Origin: JBKEDC01 sp047974225
GTDB taxonomy: Bacteria; Bacteroidota; Bacteroidia; Bacteroidales; Prolixibacteraceae
Reading direction: 5' to 3'
Length of the DNA: 16,933 bases
NCBI GenBank assembly: GCA_047974225.1
Contig: JBKECD010000054.1
Coordinates: 1 to 16,933, forward strand
Shown here: positions 6,824 through 15,238 of the stretch, in pieces
Layout: every line of letters starts with the position of its first letter
Numbering within the stretch: the stretch's first letter is position 1
The notes under the pieces: model-generated
Databases searched by the model: none
What the model was told of the DNA's origin: nothing
What the model saw: only the letters and a program-made list of their open reading frames with translations
Made by a program: the position numbers and the translations under genes

Positions 6824-7591
6824 ATGGGCTGCAATAAATTTAAATTAGAAATCAGTGCCTATGGCTTGGAGGAGGTGAAAACTGCGCTTGCTCATGGAGC
6901 AGACCGCGTGGAGCTGTGCGCAAACGCTTCTGAAGGGGGGACTACACCGAGCTGCGGATTTATCAAGGCCGCTTTGGAAACCAAACACCAAGGGGTGTTT
7001 GTGATTATCCGACCTCGTGGCGGCGATTTCTTATACGCTGACGATGAGTTTGAAATCATCAAAAATGATATTATTCAAGCCAAAGAAATGGGAGCACACG
7101 GGGTGGTGTGCGGGCTACTCCTCGCCGATGGCTCAATCGACACCGCTCGCACCAAAGAATTAATCGACCTAGCTCGTCCAATGAAATTCACCTTTCATCG
7201 AGCTTTCGACATGTGTAAGAACCCTCAAAAAAGCTTAGAGGAGCTTATCGCAATCGGTGCTGACACGGTGCTGACTTCTGGACATGAAAACATCGCTAGC
7301 GATGGCACCGAGCTGCTCAAAACACTGGTGAGTCAAGCTGCTGGAAGAATCAACATCCTAGTCGGAAGCGGTGTTTCCGCCCAAAACATCGCAGAACTTC
7401 ATCAAGCAACAGGCGCTTGCGAATTTCACTTGTCTGCCAACAGGGAAATCGACTCTCCCATGCAATTCTACAACCACCGCCTCTCAATGGGAAAATGCAA
7501 CTCCAAAGAATATAAAAAACAAACCGCTGACACCCAAAAAATCAAAGATGCTGCACGGATCATTCAACAACTCAATCAGCCGAATAGTTAA
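6824..7591 (+). CDS. cutC: CutC family protein
   Basis: CutC is a TIM-barrel protein named for copper homeostasis in E. coli; its reaction is unsettled. The 255-aa product shows the family blocks LEISAYGLEEVKTALAHGAD, RVELCANASEGGTTPSCG, IRPRGGDFLY, GVVCGLLLADGSID, FHRAFDMCKNP, VLTSGHE, ILVGSGVSAQNI and EFHLSANR, so it is complete. It starts 6 nt after the deoR-like stop without its own visible promoter, and the sequence GACAATG gives no strong ribosome site, consistent with translation in an operon. In Bacteroidota, cutC is often found near glycan genes, which fits this setting better than a copper role, but that is inference. Confidence 0.93.
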   Translation: MGCNKFKLEISAYGLEEVKTALAHGADRVELCANASEGGTTPSCGFIKAALETKHQGVFVIIRPRGGDFLYADDEFEIIKNDIIQAKEMGAHGVVCGLLLADGSIDTARTKELIDLARPMKFTFHRAFDMCKNPQKSLEELIAIGADTVLTSGHENIASDGTELLKTLVSQAAGRINILVGSGVSAQNIAELHQATGACEFHLSANREIDSPMQFYNHRLSMGKCNSKEYKKQTADTQKIKDAARIIQQLNQPNS

Positions 7592-7690
7592 ATCACAACG
7601 CTTTTAATCTAATTAACTTAAATCCACACTGCCAATAGTTTTATTTACCTACTTTCGCCGCACTTTATCGTAAGGTCTCTTTAGGCAAAT

Positions 7691-8620
7691 ATGAACACTA
7701 AAAAATGGAAAGGTGTGGCATGCGGCGTGATAGCCGCAATCACCTATGGCACAAACCCCCTCGGGGCTTTGAATCTATATGCCGATGGCATCAATACCGA
7801 CTCGGTGCTTTTCTACCGATACGGACTTTCTGTGCTGATATTGGCAGCACTGATGTTGGCGCAGAAAACATCATTCCGATTACAGAAACGCGAACTGCTC
7901 ATCACTTCCATCCTCGGCATCATCTTTGCCATTTCCTCGTTGGCACTCTTTGTGAGCTTCAAATATATGGATGCAGGCATCGCCTCCACCATACTGTTTA
8001 TATATCCCGTGATGGTGAGTGGCATCATGACCGTTTTCTTCAAAGAAAAAATTACCCCCGCCATCATCTTTGCCACAACATTAGCACTCGGCGGCATCGC
8101 CCTACTCTATCAGCCCAATAGCAGCAACAGCCTGAGTGCTGTCGGCGTGATTTTAGTGCTTCTGTCCGCTCTTTCCTATGCCATCTACATTGTGGTGGTG
8201 AATAAATCCGGAATCAAGCTGTCGCCCATCAAGCTGACATTCTATGTGATGGTGTTCGGCACAGCAACGATTATTGTGCATTCACTTGCCAATCCGCACG
8301 AACACATCCAACCGCTCACCTCATGGAGCATGTGGGGATGGGCTGCCATGCTGGCGGTGCTGCCCACTGTCATTTCATTAATCCTGATGGTGATTGCCGT
8401 GCAAGAAATAGGCTCAACAAGCACCGCCATCATGGGAGCACTCGAGCCTGTAACTGCCATCATCATCGGAGTTAGTATTTTTGGCGAAGATTTTGGGATG
8501 CAACTAGCATTGGGCATTTCTCTAATTCTCCTTGGGGTGATGTTCATCATCCGAAGCGAAGCTTTCAACCAGAAATTCAATCGCACATTTCACCCCAAAC
8601 AACCCATGGCTAGACTTTAA
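7691..8620 (+). CDS. EamA/DMT-family membrane transporter
   Basis: This is a ten-helix inner-membrane permease of the drug/metabolite transporter superfamily; substrates vary (amino acids, metabolites, drugs) and cannot be told from the sequence. The 309-aa protein contains two EamA repeats. The first starts at GVIAAITYGTNPLGA and ends with the glycine-rich helix LALGGIALLYQP. The second starts at GVILVLLSALSYAIYIVVV and ends with MGALEPVTAIIIGVSIFGE and LGISLILLGVMFII. It ends in a short basic cytoplasmic tail. The gene stands 99 bp after cutC, so it may have its own promoter; only an imperfect -7 candidate (TACTTTCG near 7651-7658) is visible. A strong bidirectional terminator follows. Confidence 0.9.
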   Translation: MNTKKWKGVACGVIAAITYGTNPLGALNLYADGINTDSVLFYRYGLSVLILAALMLAQKTSFRLQKRELLITSILGIIFAISSLALFVSFKYMDAGIASTILFIYPVMVSGIMTVFFKEKITPAIIFATTLALGGIALLYQPNSSNSLSAVGVILVLLSALSYAIYIVVVNKSGIKLSPIKLTFYVMVFGTATIIVHSLANPHEHIQPLTSWSMWGWAAMLAVLPTVISLILMVIAVQEIGSTSTAIMGALEPVTAIIIGVSIFGEDFGMQLALGISLILLGVMFIIRSEAFNQKFNRTFHPKQPMARL

Positions 8621-8631
8621 CCTTACCATAG

Positions 8632-8686
8632 CACATGAAAAAAAGAGAGAAATCCTCACCGAGGACTTCTCTCTTTTTTTCATGTG
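8632..8686. terminator. long bidirectional terminator
   Basis: A 26-position stem with a single mismatch runs from CACATG (8632) to CATGTG (8686) around a 3-nt loop (ACC, 8658-8660). Inside the stem are an A7 run (8638-8644) and a matching T7 run (8674-8680), so either strand gives a GC-containing inner stem followed by a U-run. It sits between the convergent permease and apbE genes and should end both transcripts. Confidence 0.9.
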
Positions 8687-8702
8687 AAGCTGAATTTGCG
8701 AA

Positions 8703-9704
8703 TTACCTTTGAATGTACTTTCTAAATCCATCGGTGTAATACACCGCATAATCAGTGCCTTCTGAATATACAAAATAGGCTTCTACACCCGCCAACATCT
8801 CGATAAACTCGATTGATTTTTCTAGTCCCAACACCATACAAGCAGTCGATGCAGCATCAGCCTCCATGCACGACTCTGCAAGAACTGTCGCACTAAGCAG
8901 TCGACTCTGCACTGGATAGCCCGTGCGCGGGTCGATGGTGTGGGCATATTTCACCCCATCTTGAATATAGAAGTTGCGATAGTTACCCGAAGTAGCCAAC
9001 GCTTTATTTGAAATCGAAAGAATTTCCTGCACCTCACTATCGTCGAAATTTTGCTCTATCGGCTTGCTCACGCCCACGCGCCACTCTTTGCCTGAAGGAC
9101 TATACCCTTTTGTTTGAACTTCTCCACCAATATCCACTAAGTAGTTCTTACATCCTTTTGATGCCAAATACTCTCCCACCTTATCCACCGCATAGCCTTT
9201 CGCCACCGAACTAAAGTCTAACTTCATTTCTGGATGTCTTTTCACAATTGAATCTCGCATCAAACCCACTTTTTCAAAACCTACATAGTGCATAATCGAA
9301 TCAATGCGCGCACTATTATGGTCTTTCAGCGTGTGGTCTTTCTCCGTACCAAATCCCCACTCATTCACCAATGGACCAACGGTAATATCAAACGCCCCTG
9401 AGGTCAAAACCGAAAAACGCTTTGCTTCGAGATAGACTTCAATGAAATAATCATCAAGCAACACCGACTCATTACGATTAATCTGCGAAACAATCGAGCC
9501 CTCCACAAAAGGCGACAACGAATAATTCACCCTATTGAGCACCGAATCAATACCGTGCTGCAAGTCGATGTTACCCGGACTTTCATAGGTAACATTACTA
9601 ATCGTACCAAAAACAGTAAAGGTACTCTTTCTGTATTCACCGCTCCGACAAGCAGTAAATGACAAAATCACCCCCAAAAATAATAGCGGAATTAATCGCT
9701 TCAT
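8703..9704 (-). CDS. apbE: ApbE family FAD:protein FMN transferase lipoprotein
   Basis: ApbE attaches FMN covalently to threonine in target proteins, such as subunits of the Na+-translocating NQR and RNF complexes, on the outer side of the inner membrane. The 333-aa protein has a lipoprotein signal (KRLIPLLFLGVILSFTAC, Cys19). It carries the ApbE blocks FGTISNVTYES, SPFVEGSIVSQINR, FDITVGPLVNEWGFG, DFSSVAKGYAVD, YLVDIGGEVQTKG, ALATSGNYRNF and AHTIDPRTGYPVQ. The ATG at 9704 gives a proper signal peptide; the longer frame begins with a TTG at 9719. A terminator separates it from gcvH upstream, so it needs its own promoter, which I could not place. The shared terminator with the permease lies downstream. 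Confidence 0.93.
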   Translation of the reverse strand: MKRLIPLLFLGVILSFTACRSGEYRKSTFTVFGTISNVTYESPGNIDLQHGIDSVLNRVNYSLSPFVEGSIVSQINRNESVLLDDYFIEVYLEAKRFSVLTSGAFDITVGPLVNEWGFGTEKDHTLKDHNSARIDSIMHYVGFEKVGLMRDSIVKRHPEMKLDFSSVAKGYAVDKVGEYLASKGCKNYLVDIGGEVQTKGYSPSGKEWRVGVSKPIEQNFDDSEVQEILSISNKALATSGNYRNFYIQDGVKYAHTIDPRTGYPVQSRLLSATVLAESCMEADAASTACMVLGLEKSIEFIEMLAGVEAYFVYSEGTDYAVYYTDGFRKYIQR

Positions 9705-9738
9705 ATCAACAAATAACAATGTATGTATTACAACCAGA

Positions 9739-9764
9739 AAAGCTCGGAAGTGTTTCCGAGCTTT
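9739..9764 (-). terminator. terminator after gcvH
   Basis: AAAGCTCGGAA (9739-9749) and TTCCGAGCTTT (9754-9764) form a perfect 11-bp stem with a 4-nt loop. On the minus strand it lies 19 nt after the gcvH stop and ends in CTTTTCTGG, a short U-run. Confidence 0.8.
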
Positions 9765-9783
9765 AATTCTTATATCTCCAAGC

Positions 9784-10164
9784 TTAGGCTTTTACCATTG
9801 CTTCATAAGCCGATGCATCAAGCAACGATGCTAATTCAGCCTCATCAGCAATTTTCACTTTGATGATCCATCCATCGCCATAGGCGTCAGTGTTAATCAA
9901 CTGAGGCTCATCCTCGAGTGCTGCATTAAATTCGAGCACTTCGCCACCAATTGGCATAAACAAGTCCGAAACTGTTTTCACCGCTTCCACAGTGCCAAAT
10001 GTCTCGTGCATATCAAGGCTTTCGCCTTCTGTTTCAACTTCTACAAACACGATATCTCCTAATTCGCCTTGCGCAAAATCAGTGATACCAATTGTAGCTA
10101 CATCACCTTTAACTTCGACCCACTCGTGGTCTTTGGTGTACTTCAAATTTTCTGGAAAACTCAT
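9784..10164 (-). CDS. gcvH: glycine cleavage system H protein
   Basis: GcvH is the lipoylated carrier that shuttles the aminomethyl group between the P, T and L proteins of the glycine cleavage system. The 126-aa protein shows YTKDHEWVEV at residues 9-18, ITDFAQGELGDIVFVE, and the lipoylation site in GTVEAVKTVSD, with Lys63 as the modified residue, followed by PIGGEVLEFN and DGWIIKVK. I start at the ATG at 10164 (MSFPENLKYTKDHEW), the standard family start; the frame extends upstream but the added residues match nothing. No other gcv gene is in the window. It is divergent from tsaE across 258 bp and followed by its own terminator, so it looks monocistronic. Confidence 0.95.
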   Translation of the reverse strand: MSFPENLKYTKDHEWVEVKGDVATIGITDFAQGELGDIVFVEVETEGESLDMHETFGTVEAVKTVSDLFMPIGGEVLEFNAALEDEPQLINTDAYGDGWIIKVKIADEAELASLLDASAYEAMVKA

Positions 10165-10422
10165 AATTCTTTTCAGTAATGGTTTAAATAAATTTATTTT
10201 CCTCAACTCAAATGCCTATTCAAATGCATCAGCACTCTCTGTTGGGATTCGAAGCGCTAAAATACAACATTCATTCGGCTTACAAAATGTATTCAACCAA
10301 AAAACTAACATTCGCAACATTTTTTACCCGAAAATTTCACAAACAGACTTAACCCATAAGTTAAATCATAATTTTTCAACTCCAACAAACAAAAATAGCT
10401 ATCATTGCAGAAAATAAGATTT

Positions 10423-10851
10423 ATGTTTGAGATAACAATTCACACAATAGAGGAACTCCCCAAGGCTGCGGCACAATTCCTTGACACTTTTAAAGACGAG
10501 CGTCATTTTGCTTTCTTCGGCTCAATGGGAGCAGGCAAAACCACTTTCATCAAAGCACTTTGCCAGCACATGGGCACACTCGACAACATCACTAGCCCCA
10601 CCTTTGCTTTAGTCAATGAATACAGCACAAAGGATTATGGCAATCTGCTTCATTTTGATTTCTATCGACTCAAAGACATCAGCGAAGCCCTAGACATTGG
10701 CTTTGAAGACTACATCGACAGTGGCAATTATTGCTTCATGGAATGGTCTGAACGTGTAGAAGAAATCCTCCCCCCTCACTTAGTGAAAGTCAATATAGAT
10801 GCTCTCAATGAAAACACCCGATTGGTGAGCGCTCGCATCATGGAGCTATAG
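10423..10851 (+). CDS. tsaE: tRNA threonylcarbamoyladenosine biosynthesis ATPase TsaE
   Basis: TsaE (YjeE) is the P-loop ATPase that works with TsaB and TsaD to place the t6A modification at position 37 of ANN-reading tRNAs. The 142-aa protein has Walker A GSMGAGKT at residues 33-40, the TSPTFALVNEY block at about 57-67, HFDFYRL, and the C-terminal MEWSER motif at 106-111. The ATG at 10423 is chosen; an in-frame TTG at 10405 would add six residues. It is convergent with pullulanase with only 4 bp between the stops. Its neighbours are functionally unrelated. Confidence 0.94.
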   Translation: MFEITIHTIEELPKAAAQFLDTFKDERHFAFFGSMGAGKTTFIKALCQHMGTLDNITSPTFALVNEYSTKDYGNLLHFDFYRLKDISEALDIGFEDYIDSGNYCFMEWSERVEEILPPHLVKVNIDALNENTRLVSARIMEL

Positions 10852-10855
10852 CCTG

Positions 10856-12796
10856 CTACTGCTTAAAGCTCACCAACGCCATCATTGAAAGCGGAGGCAC
10901 CACAATATAGCTTCCATCCACACAGTTCAAGCCGTTGATATCAATTTCATCGCCTTCGGCAATGATTGTCCACGCTTCATCGGAGGGCAAATGATGCACA
11001 AAAGCCTTCTCGCGCGCATTAAATACGAGATGAACCTTGCTCCACAGCTCACTCGGATAATCCTCAATCGTGAAATTCATCGTCTGCTTGTGATAATTAC
11101 CCGAAAATATTAAGTATTGGCGAATATCATCGGCAGTCTGCATGCGCAGGCAAGGCATCGCCTGACGGAGCGCAATCAGCTTTTTGACATACTCATAGAC
11201 ATCTTGATATTTTGTCTTCCGCTCCCAATCAAAGGCATTGATATAATCGCCCAAATTATAAGAATTATGCTCTCCTCGCTTAGTTCGACAAAACTCCGTT
11301 CCGCCATGCAAAAAAGGCACTCCTTGCGAACAAAGGACTAAAGCAAGCGCAAGCTTGTGCATGTTTTTGAGTGTTTCTTCGCTGACATCAGGGCGCGAAG
11401 CTTGCAATTTATCGTAGAGCGTGAAATTATCATGACACGAAGCGTAATTGACCACCTGATAGGGCTGCTCAGCCCACGCATAGCGCATGCCGCTGGTATA
11501 TCCGTATTCCACTTGCGGATGATGGCACGCCGCCGAAGCTCCAAACTTAATGTTTTCTTCTGAGAAAATCTTCCCATTGACAAAACCTCGCTCATGCGCA
11601 TGAAAATTATCTCCTTTTATTGCATCGCGGAAATCATCACTAAAGCACGCAATACGCCCAAGCTGCGGGGTGTTTTTCTTCACCGCCCTTCGATGCTCAT
11701 CGAGGGGAGAATAATCAGCCGCCCAACCTTCGCCATAGAGCAGAATCCCAGGTCGCACTGCATCAAGCTCCTGCTGAATTTGCTGCATCGTTTCAATATC
11801 CATAATCCCCATCAAGTCGAAACGAAAACCATCGACATGAAACTCCTCCGCCCAATATTTCAACGAATTAATAATATAATTCCGCACCATAGGTCGCTCC
11901 GAAGCCAGCTCATTGCCACATCCGCTAGCATTCGAAAAGAAGCCATCTTCATATTGGCGATAATAATAGCCCGGCACCGTCTGATTAAACCACGAGCGGT
12001 CAGTCAGCCCCGTGTGGTTATACACCACATCGAGCACTACCCCAATGCCCGCTCGATGAAGTGCCATCACCAACTTCTTAAACTCTAAAATACGTGCAGT
12101 GCTATCTTGATTTGTAGCATAGCTACCCTCTAGGTTATTGTAATTAAGTGGGTCGTATCCCCAATTATATCTTCGGCGAGGCTGCAATTCATCCACTGTC
12201 CAATAATCCGCCACCGGCATCAGATGCACGTGAGTAATCCCCAATTCTTGCAAGTGAGCCAGCCCAGTGGTCAGTCCATCGGCATTTTTTGTATTCCTTT
12301 CGGTGAAAGCCAAAAACTGTCCTTTGTGTTCCATGCCTGAATTTTCGCACACCGAAAAATCACGCACATGCAACTCATAGAGCACCGCATCCACAGCATT
12401 CTGACAAGGAATAGGGCGGTCATTTCGCCAGCCACTCGGATTAGTTTGATTTGGGTCGAAAAAAAGTCCTCTTCGACCATTCACACCCGTACATTTCACA
12501 TCCACTCCGGGCGTTTCGTTCATCCAATGACCATCAATATAAACTTGGAAAGTATAAAACTTGCCCTTATAATCCCCTTCTTGACTAACCGTCCAAATGC
12601 CCTGCCCAGAAGACTCTAAGGCAACATTCTCAATCGCCTCGCCACCATAGCTAGCTGTGTAAATATTCATGCGCACCCTTTGAGCAGTGGGCGCCCAAAG
12701 CTTTGCGGTAAAATTATCAACACCCAATCTCACCCCCAAGTCATTTTTGTCATACACGGGGTAGGACATAAAATCAACACCGTAAAAATTCATCAT
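10856..12796 (-). CDS. pulA: type I pullulanase (GH13)
   Basis: Type I pullulanase hydrolyses alpha-1,6 branch points of pullulan, glycogen and amylopectin. The 646-aa protein has an N-terminal CBM48-like beta-sandwich (about 20-115, with NFTAKLWAPTAQRV), then the GH13 barrel. It shows the type I signature YNWGYDP (210-216), region I DVVYNH (256-261), region II GFRFDLMG with nucleophile Asp327, region III LLYGEGW with acid/base Glu356, and region IV YASCHDN with Asp456. No signal peptide is seen, so it probably acts on glycogen or imported oligosaccharides in the cytoplasm. Its ATG overlaps the stop of the channel gene (ATGA, 12793-12796), which implies translational coupling. An alternative start two codons in family position lies at the second ATG, 12793. 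The stop is 4 bp from tsaE. Confidence 0.95.
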   Translation of the reverse strand: MMNFYGVDFMSYPVYDKNDLGVRLGVDNFTAKLWAPTAQRVRMNIYTASYGGEAIENVALESSGQGIWTVSQEGDYKGKFYTFQVYIDGHWMNETPGVDVKCTGVNGRRGLFFDPNQTNPSGWRNDRPIPCQNAVDAVLYELHVRDFSVCENSGMEHKGQFLAFTERNTKNADGLTTGLAHLQELGITHVHLMPVADYWTVDELQPRRRYNWGYDPLNYNNLEGSYATNQDSTARILEFKKLVMALHRAGIGVVLDVVYNHTGLTDRSWFNQTVPGYYYRQYEDGFFSNASGCGNELASERPMVRNYIINSLKYWAEEFHVDGFRFDLMGIMDIETMQQIQQELDAVRPGILLYGEGWAADYSPLDEHRRAVKKNTPQLGRIACFSDDFRDAIKGDNFHAHERGFVNGKIFSEENIKFGASAACHHPQVEYGYTSGMRYAWAEQPYQVVNYASCHDNFTLYDKLQASRPDVSEETLKNMHKLALALVLCSQGVPFLHGGTEFCRTKRGEHNSYNLGDYINAFDWERKTKYQDVYEYVKKLIALRQAMPCLRMQTADDIRQYLIFSGNYHKQTMNFTIEDYPSELWSKVHLVFNAREKAFVHHLPSDEAWTIIAEGDEIDINGLNCVDGSYIVVPPLSMMALVSFKQ

Positions 12797-13497
12797 AGTT
12801 CTTTGTTTTGAAGTTGATCTTTCTTTTTATTTTGAGAATTTTGAGAAGAAAGCAATCTCCCAATCAGCAGTGCCATCACTGTGACCATATAAAGCTGCCC
12901 CGCCAAAGCAATAAAAACCGATATAGATTTTCCAGCATTGGTCAGTGGTGCAAAATCGCCATAGCCTAATGTTGTCATCGTAACTAAAGCAAAATAATAA
13001 GGATTATAATAGTCCTCCATCGAGTCGTGATAGTCAAAGCTAAAGGAATCGGGCACAACGATTGCTACCAATGAAACTAAAAATCCCAGAGCAATCCCCA
13101 AAAGCAAATAGCCATTGATTGATTCTACGATGACATTTCCATTCACTGCCTGTCGCTTAGCCAACTCACGAATAAACTTAAATACTCGAACAGCAAAGAA
13201 TATGGCTAGCAGTAAGTGTGCAAAAATACGGATCACATCCTGCTTTGTAAACCAAGCCATCCATATGGCGAGCAAAGCGACGCCCACTTGCACTTTTCTA
13301 TTTAAGTTAAAATATTTACTCGTTGCCTCCACACTGAGCACAATCACCACCGATAGTCCGACAGAAAACAAAGGAGCTTGAATAGCCACGGGATGAAGTG
13401 GCAATGCGAATAAAATCCAACAAATCACAAACAACATGCCATAATTACTTAGCCGCTGCTCCATATTCTGCCAATGTTTTTTCACTCGTGTATTCAT
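12793..13497 (-). CDS. potassium channel-like membrane protein (Ion_trans_2)
   Basis: This is a predicted inner-membrane ion channel of about 234 aa. Several hydrophobic segments run from MLFVICWILFALPL onwards. The last two flank a pore loop holding the selectivity filter TTLGYGD (175-181), which is the K+ signature TxGYGD. I chose the ATG at 13497 (MNTRVKKHWQNME), which has AAGG about 10 nt upstream. The longer frame to 13572 would run through the terminator of the RNase gene and encodes nothing channel-like. No RCK or cyclic-nucleotide domain is present; the C-terminus is a short polar tail. The gene overlaps pulA by 4 bp. Whether K+ flux and glycogen debranching are linked is unknown; the pairing may be only transcriptional. 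Confidence 0.88.
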   Translation of the reverse strand: MNTRVKKHWQNMEQRLSNYGMLFVICWILFALPLHPVAIQAPLFSVGLSVVIVLSVEATSKYFNLNRKVQVGVALLAIWMAWFTKQDVIRIFAHLLLAIFFAVRVFKFIRELAKRQAVNGNVIVESINGYLLLGIALGFLVSLVAIVVPDSFSFDYHDSMEDYYNPYYFALVTMTTLGYGDFAPLTNAGKSISVFIALAGQLYMVTVMALLIGRLLSSQNSQNKKKDQLQNKEL

Positions 13498-13528
13498 CTG
13501 TTTATCGCCTTGAGCTTTTATCAATGTA

Positions 13529-13536
13529 CAAAAATA
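13529..13536 (-). promoter_or_regulatory. possible -7 element for the channel-pulA operon
   Basis: The minus strand reads TATTTTTG, which fits TAnnTTTG, 32 nt before the channel ATG. It overlaps the U-run of the preceding terminator and lacks a clear -33 element, so it could be chance. Confidence 0.3.
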
Positions 13537-13539
13537 ATA

Positions 13540-13569
13540 AATCCCGAAACATTTTACTGCTTCGGGATT
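13540..13569 (-). terminator. terminator after the RNase E/G gene
   Basis: AATCCCGAA (13540-13548) and TTCGGGATT (13561-13569) form a 9-bp perfect stem around a 12-nt loop. On the minus strand it begins 10 nt after the RNase stop and is followed by TATTATTTTTG. Confidence 0.75.
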
Positions 13570-13578
13570 CATTAATCT

Positions 13579-15132
13579 TTACAACACAATCTCATTGTCC
13601 TCCTCATCAAAGAAACGACAATCAAGCATTCCTAATGCTGCGGATGCTTGTATCTGTGTTTTCTTTTTGAATTGACGGTTCCATTTTCGTTGAATCGAAG
13701 TAAAGAAACCTCTTGTGAGGTATGCTTCGACAAATGGATGAACTTCAATTCTCAATTTCTTTTTATGCAAGTCATTGTAGATATATTCCAATTTCCCTGC
13801 AATGTCATCCACGAATAAAACAGTGGGCGACACCTTGCCCGTTCCCTTGCAGGCTGGGCAAACCTCGGCTGTTTCTACGTGTTGTTCCATTCTCACGCGC
13901 TGACGGGTGATTTGCATCAGACAAAATTTGCTCAAAGGCAAAATATTGTGCTTGGTGCGATCTTCCTTCATCATATCGCGCATTCTTTCAAGAACTTTTT
14001 TCTTGTTTTCGGCGGAATGCATATCTATGAAATCAATCACGATAATCCCGCCCATGTCTCTCAGTCGTAACTGTCTTGCCACTTCATCTACAGCAGCCAT
14101 GTTTACTTCAAGAGCATTCGTTTCTTGGTCCACCCCCGCTTTTGAGCGGTTGCCTGAGTTCACATCAATAACATGGAAAGCTTCCGTATGCTCGATGACC
14201 AAATAAGCACCATTTTTGAATGTTACTGTTTTTCCGAAAGCCGACTTAATCTGCTTATCGACACCATAATATTCAAAAATAGGCTGACCACCTGTGTAAT
14301 GCTTCACCACATTCGCCTTTTCGGGGTCGATTCTACGAATAAAATCGCCGATGCTCGATGCTGTTTCTTCGTCATTCACCACAATACTGCTAAATTCAGG
14401 CGTATAAATATCGCGAATCATCGCATCTGCCCTGCTAAGCTCGCTGATGACCAGCTGCGGTGCTTGAGCTTTCTTCAAGCTTTGAAAAAGGGTTTCAAAT
14501 TTCACCACTAAGCGTTTCAGCTCCTTGTCGAGTTCTGCCACTCGCTTGCCTTCGCAAGCGGTGCGCACGATCACACCATAGCCCTTAGGCTTGATTGACT
14601 CAATCAAATTCTTCAATCGCTTGCGTTCTTCTGCCGACTTAATCTTAGTGGACACATTAATCTTCTCACTAAAAGGCAGCAACACCATGTTTCTTCCTGC
14701 GATTGACAACTCCGAGGTCAATCTCGGACCTTTAGAATTGATTGGTTCTTTGGCAATCTGCACCAAAATCTCTTGCCCCACATTAAGCACATCGCCCATC
14801 TTGCCATCCTTAAAAATATCGGCATGAGCTCGGATTTTATCAATGGCATTAATGCGCGTCTTTTTCGACGTGGCAACACTTCGAAATTCATTCAAAGTGG
14901 TGAATTGTGGACCTAAATCCTGATAATGTAAGAACGCATCTTTCGAATAACCCACATTTACAAATGCAGCATTCAAGCTAGGCATAATTTTCTTTACTTT
15001 GGCAAGATAAATATCACCCACAGAAAATTTTGCATCGCTCTTTTCTCTTGAAAGTTCAACTAGGCGCTTCTCTTCGAGTAGCGCAATCATTACTTCTGAC
15101 TGAGCAACATCAATAATAATCTCTTTGCTCAT
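13579..15132 (-). CDS. rng: ribonuclease E/G family endoribonuclease
   Basis: RNase E/G cleaves single-stranded A/U-rich RNA and takes part in mRNA decay and rRNA maturation. The 517-aa product begins with an S1 RNA-binding domain (from VGDIYLAKVKKIMPSLNAAF; about 35-140 including an insertion). It has the catalytic DNase I-like domain with metal-binding Asp323 (FHVIDVNSGNR) and Asp367 (GGIIVIDFIDM), and the zinc-link motif CPACKGTG at about 425-432. Its length matches RNase G-like catalytic cores and lacks the long C-terminal scaffold of enterobacterial RNase E. The start MSKEIIIDV at 15132 fits homologues; an ATG at 15138 would add two residues. The 100 bp before it holds a terminator and a second hairpin but almost no room for a promoter. 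Confidence 0.95.
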   Translation of the reverse strand: MSKEIIIDVAQSEVMIALLEEKRLVELSREKSDAKFSVGDIYLAKVKKIMPSLNAAFVNVGYSKDAFLHYQDLGPQFTTLNEFRSVATSKKTRINAIDKIRAHADIFKDGKMGDVLNVGQEILVQIAKEPINSKGPRLTSELSIAGRNMVLLPFSEKINVSTKIKSAEERKRLKNLIESIKPKGYGVIVRTACEGKRVAELDKELKRLVVKFETLFQSLKKAQAPQLVISELSRADAMIRDIYTPEFSSIVVNDEETASSIGDFIRRIDPEKANVVKHYTGGQPIFEYYGVDKQIKSAFGKTVTFKNGAYLVIEHTEAFHVIDVNSGNRSKAGVDQETNALEVNMAAVDEVARQLRLRDMGGIIVIDFIDMHSAENKKKVLERMRDMMKEDRTKHNILPLSKFCLMQITRQRVRMEQHVETAEVCPACKGTGKVSPTVLFVDDIAGKLEYIYNDLHKKKLRIEVHPFVEAYLTRGFFTSIQRKWNRQFKKKTQIQASAALGMLDCRFFDEEDNEIVL

Positions 15133-15156
15133 AATCATTATAATTTAAATAATACT

Positions 15157-15179
15157 CTTTTAGAGCCCTGCTCTAAAAG
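15157..15179 (-). other. perfect leader hairpin before rng
   Basis: CTTTTAGAGC (15157-15166) pairs without mismatch to GCTCTAAAAG (15170-15179) around the loop CCT. It lies 24 nt before the rng ATG (15132) and directly follows the U-run of the preceding terminator. On neither strand is it followed by a proper U-run. It could be a stability or autoregulation element in the rng leader. Confidence 0.6.
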
Positions 15180-15185
15180 TCAAAA

Positions 15186-15210
15186 ACCCAGGACGCTTGG
15201 CATCCCAGGT
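15186..15210 (-). terminator. terminator after the small basic-protein gene
   Basis: On the minus strand ACCTGGGATGC (15210-15200), loop CAA, and GCGTCCTGGGT (15196-15186) pair along 11 positions including G-U pairs, followed directly by more T residues (15185-15182). This is a typical intrinsic terminator, 28 nt after the stop at 15239. Confidence 0.8.
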
Positions 15211-15238
15211 CTTGCGATTTCTAAAAACCTACAAGAAT

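Noticed and set aside
13498..13572. Upstream extension of the channel protein
   Set aside because: It runs through the terminator of the RNase gene; the ATG at 13497 has an AAGG upstream and a sensible N-terminus.
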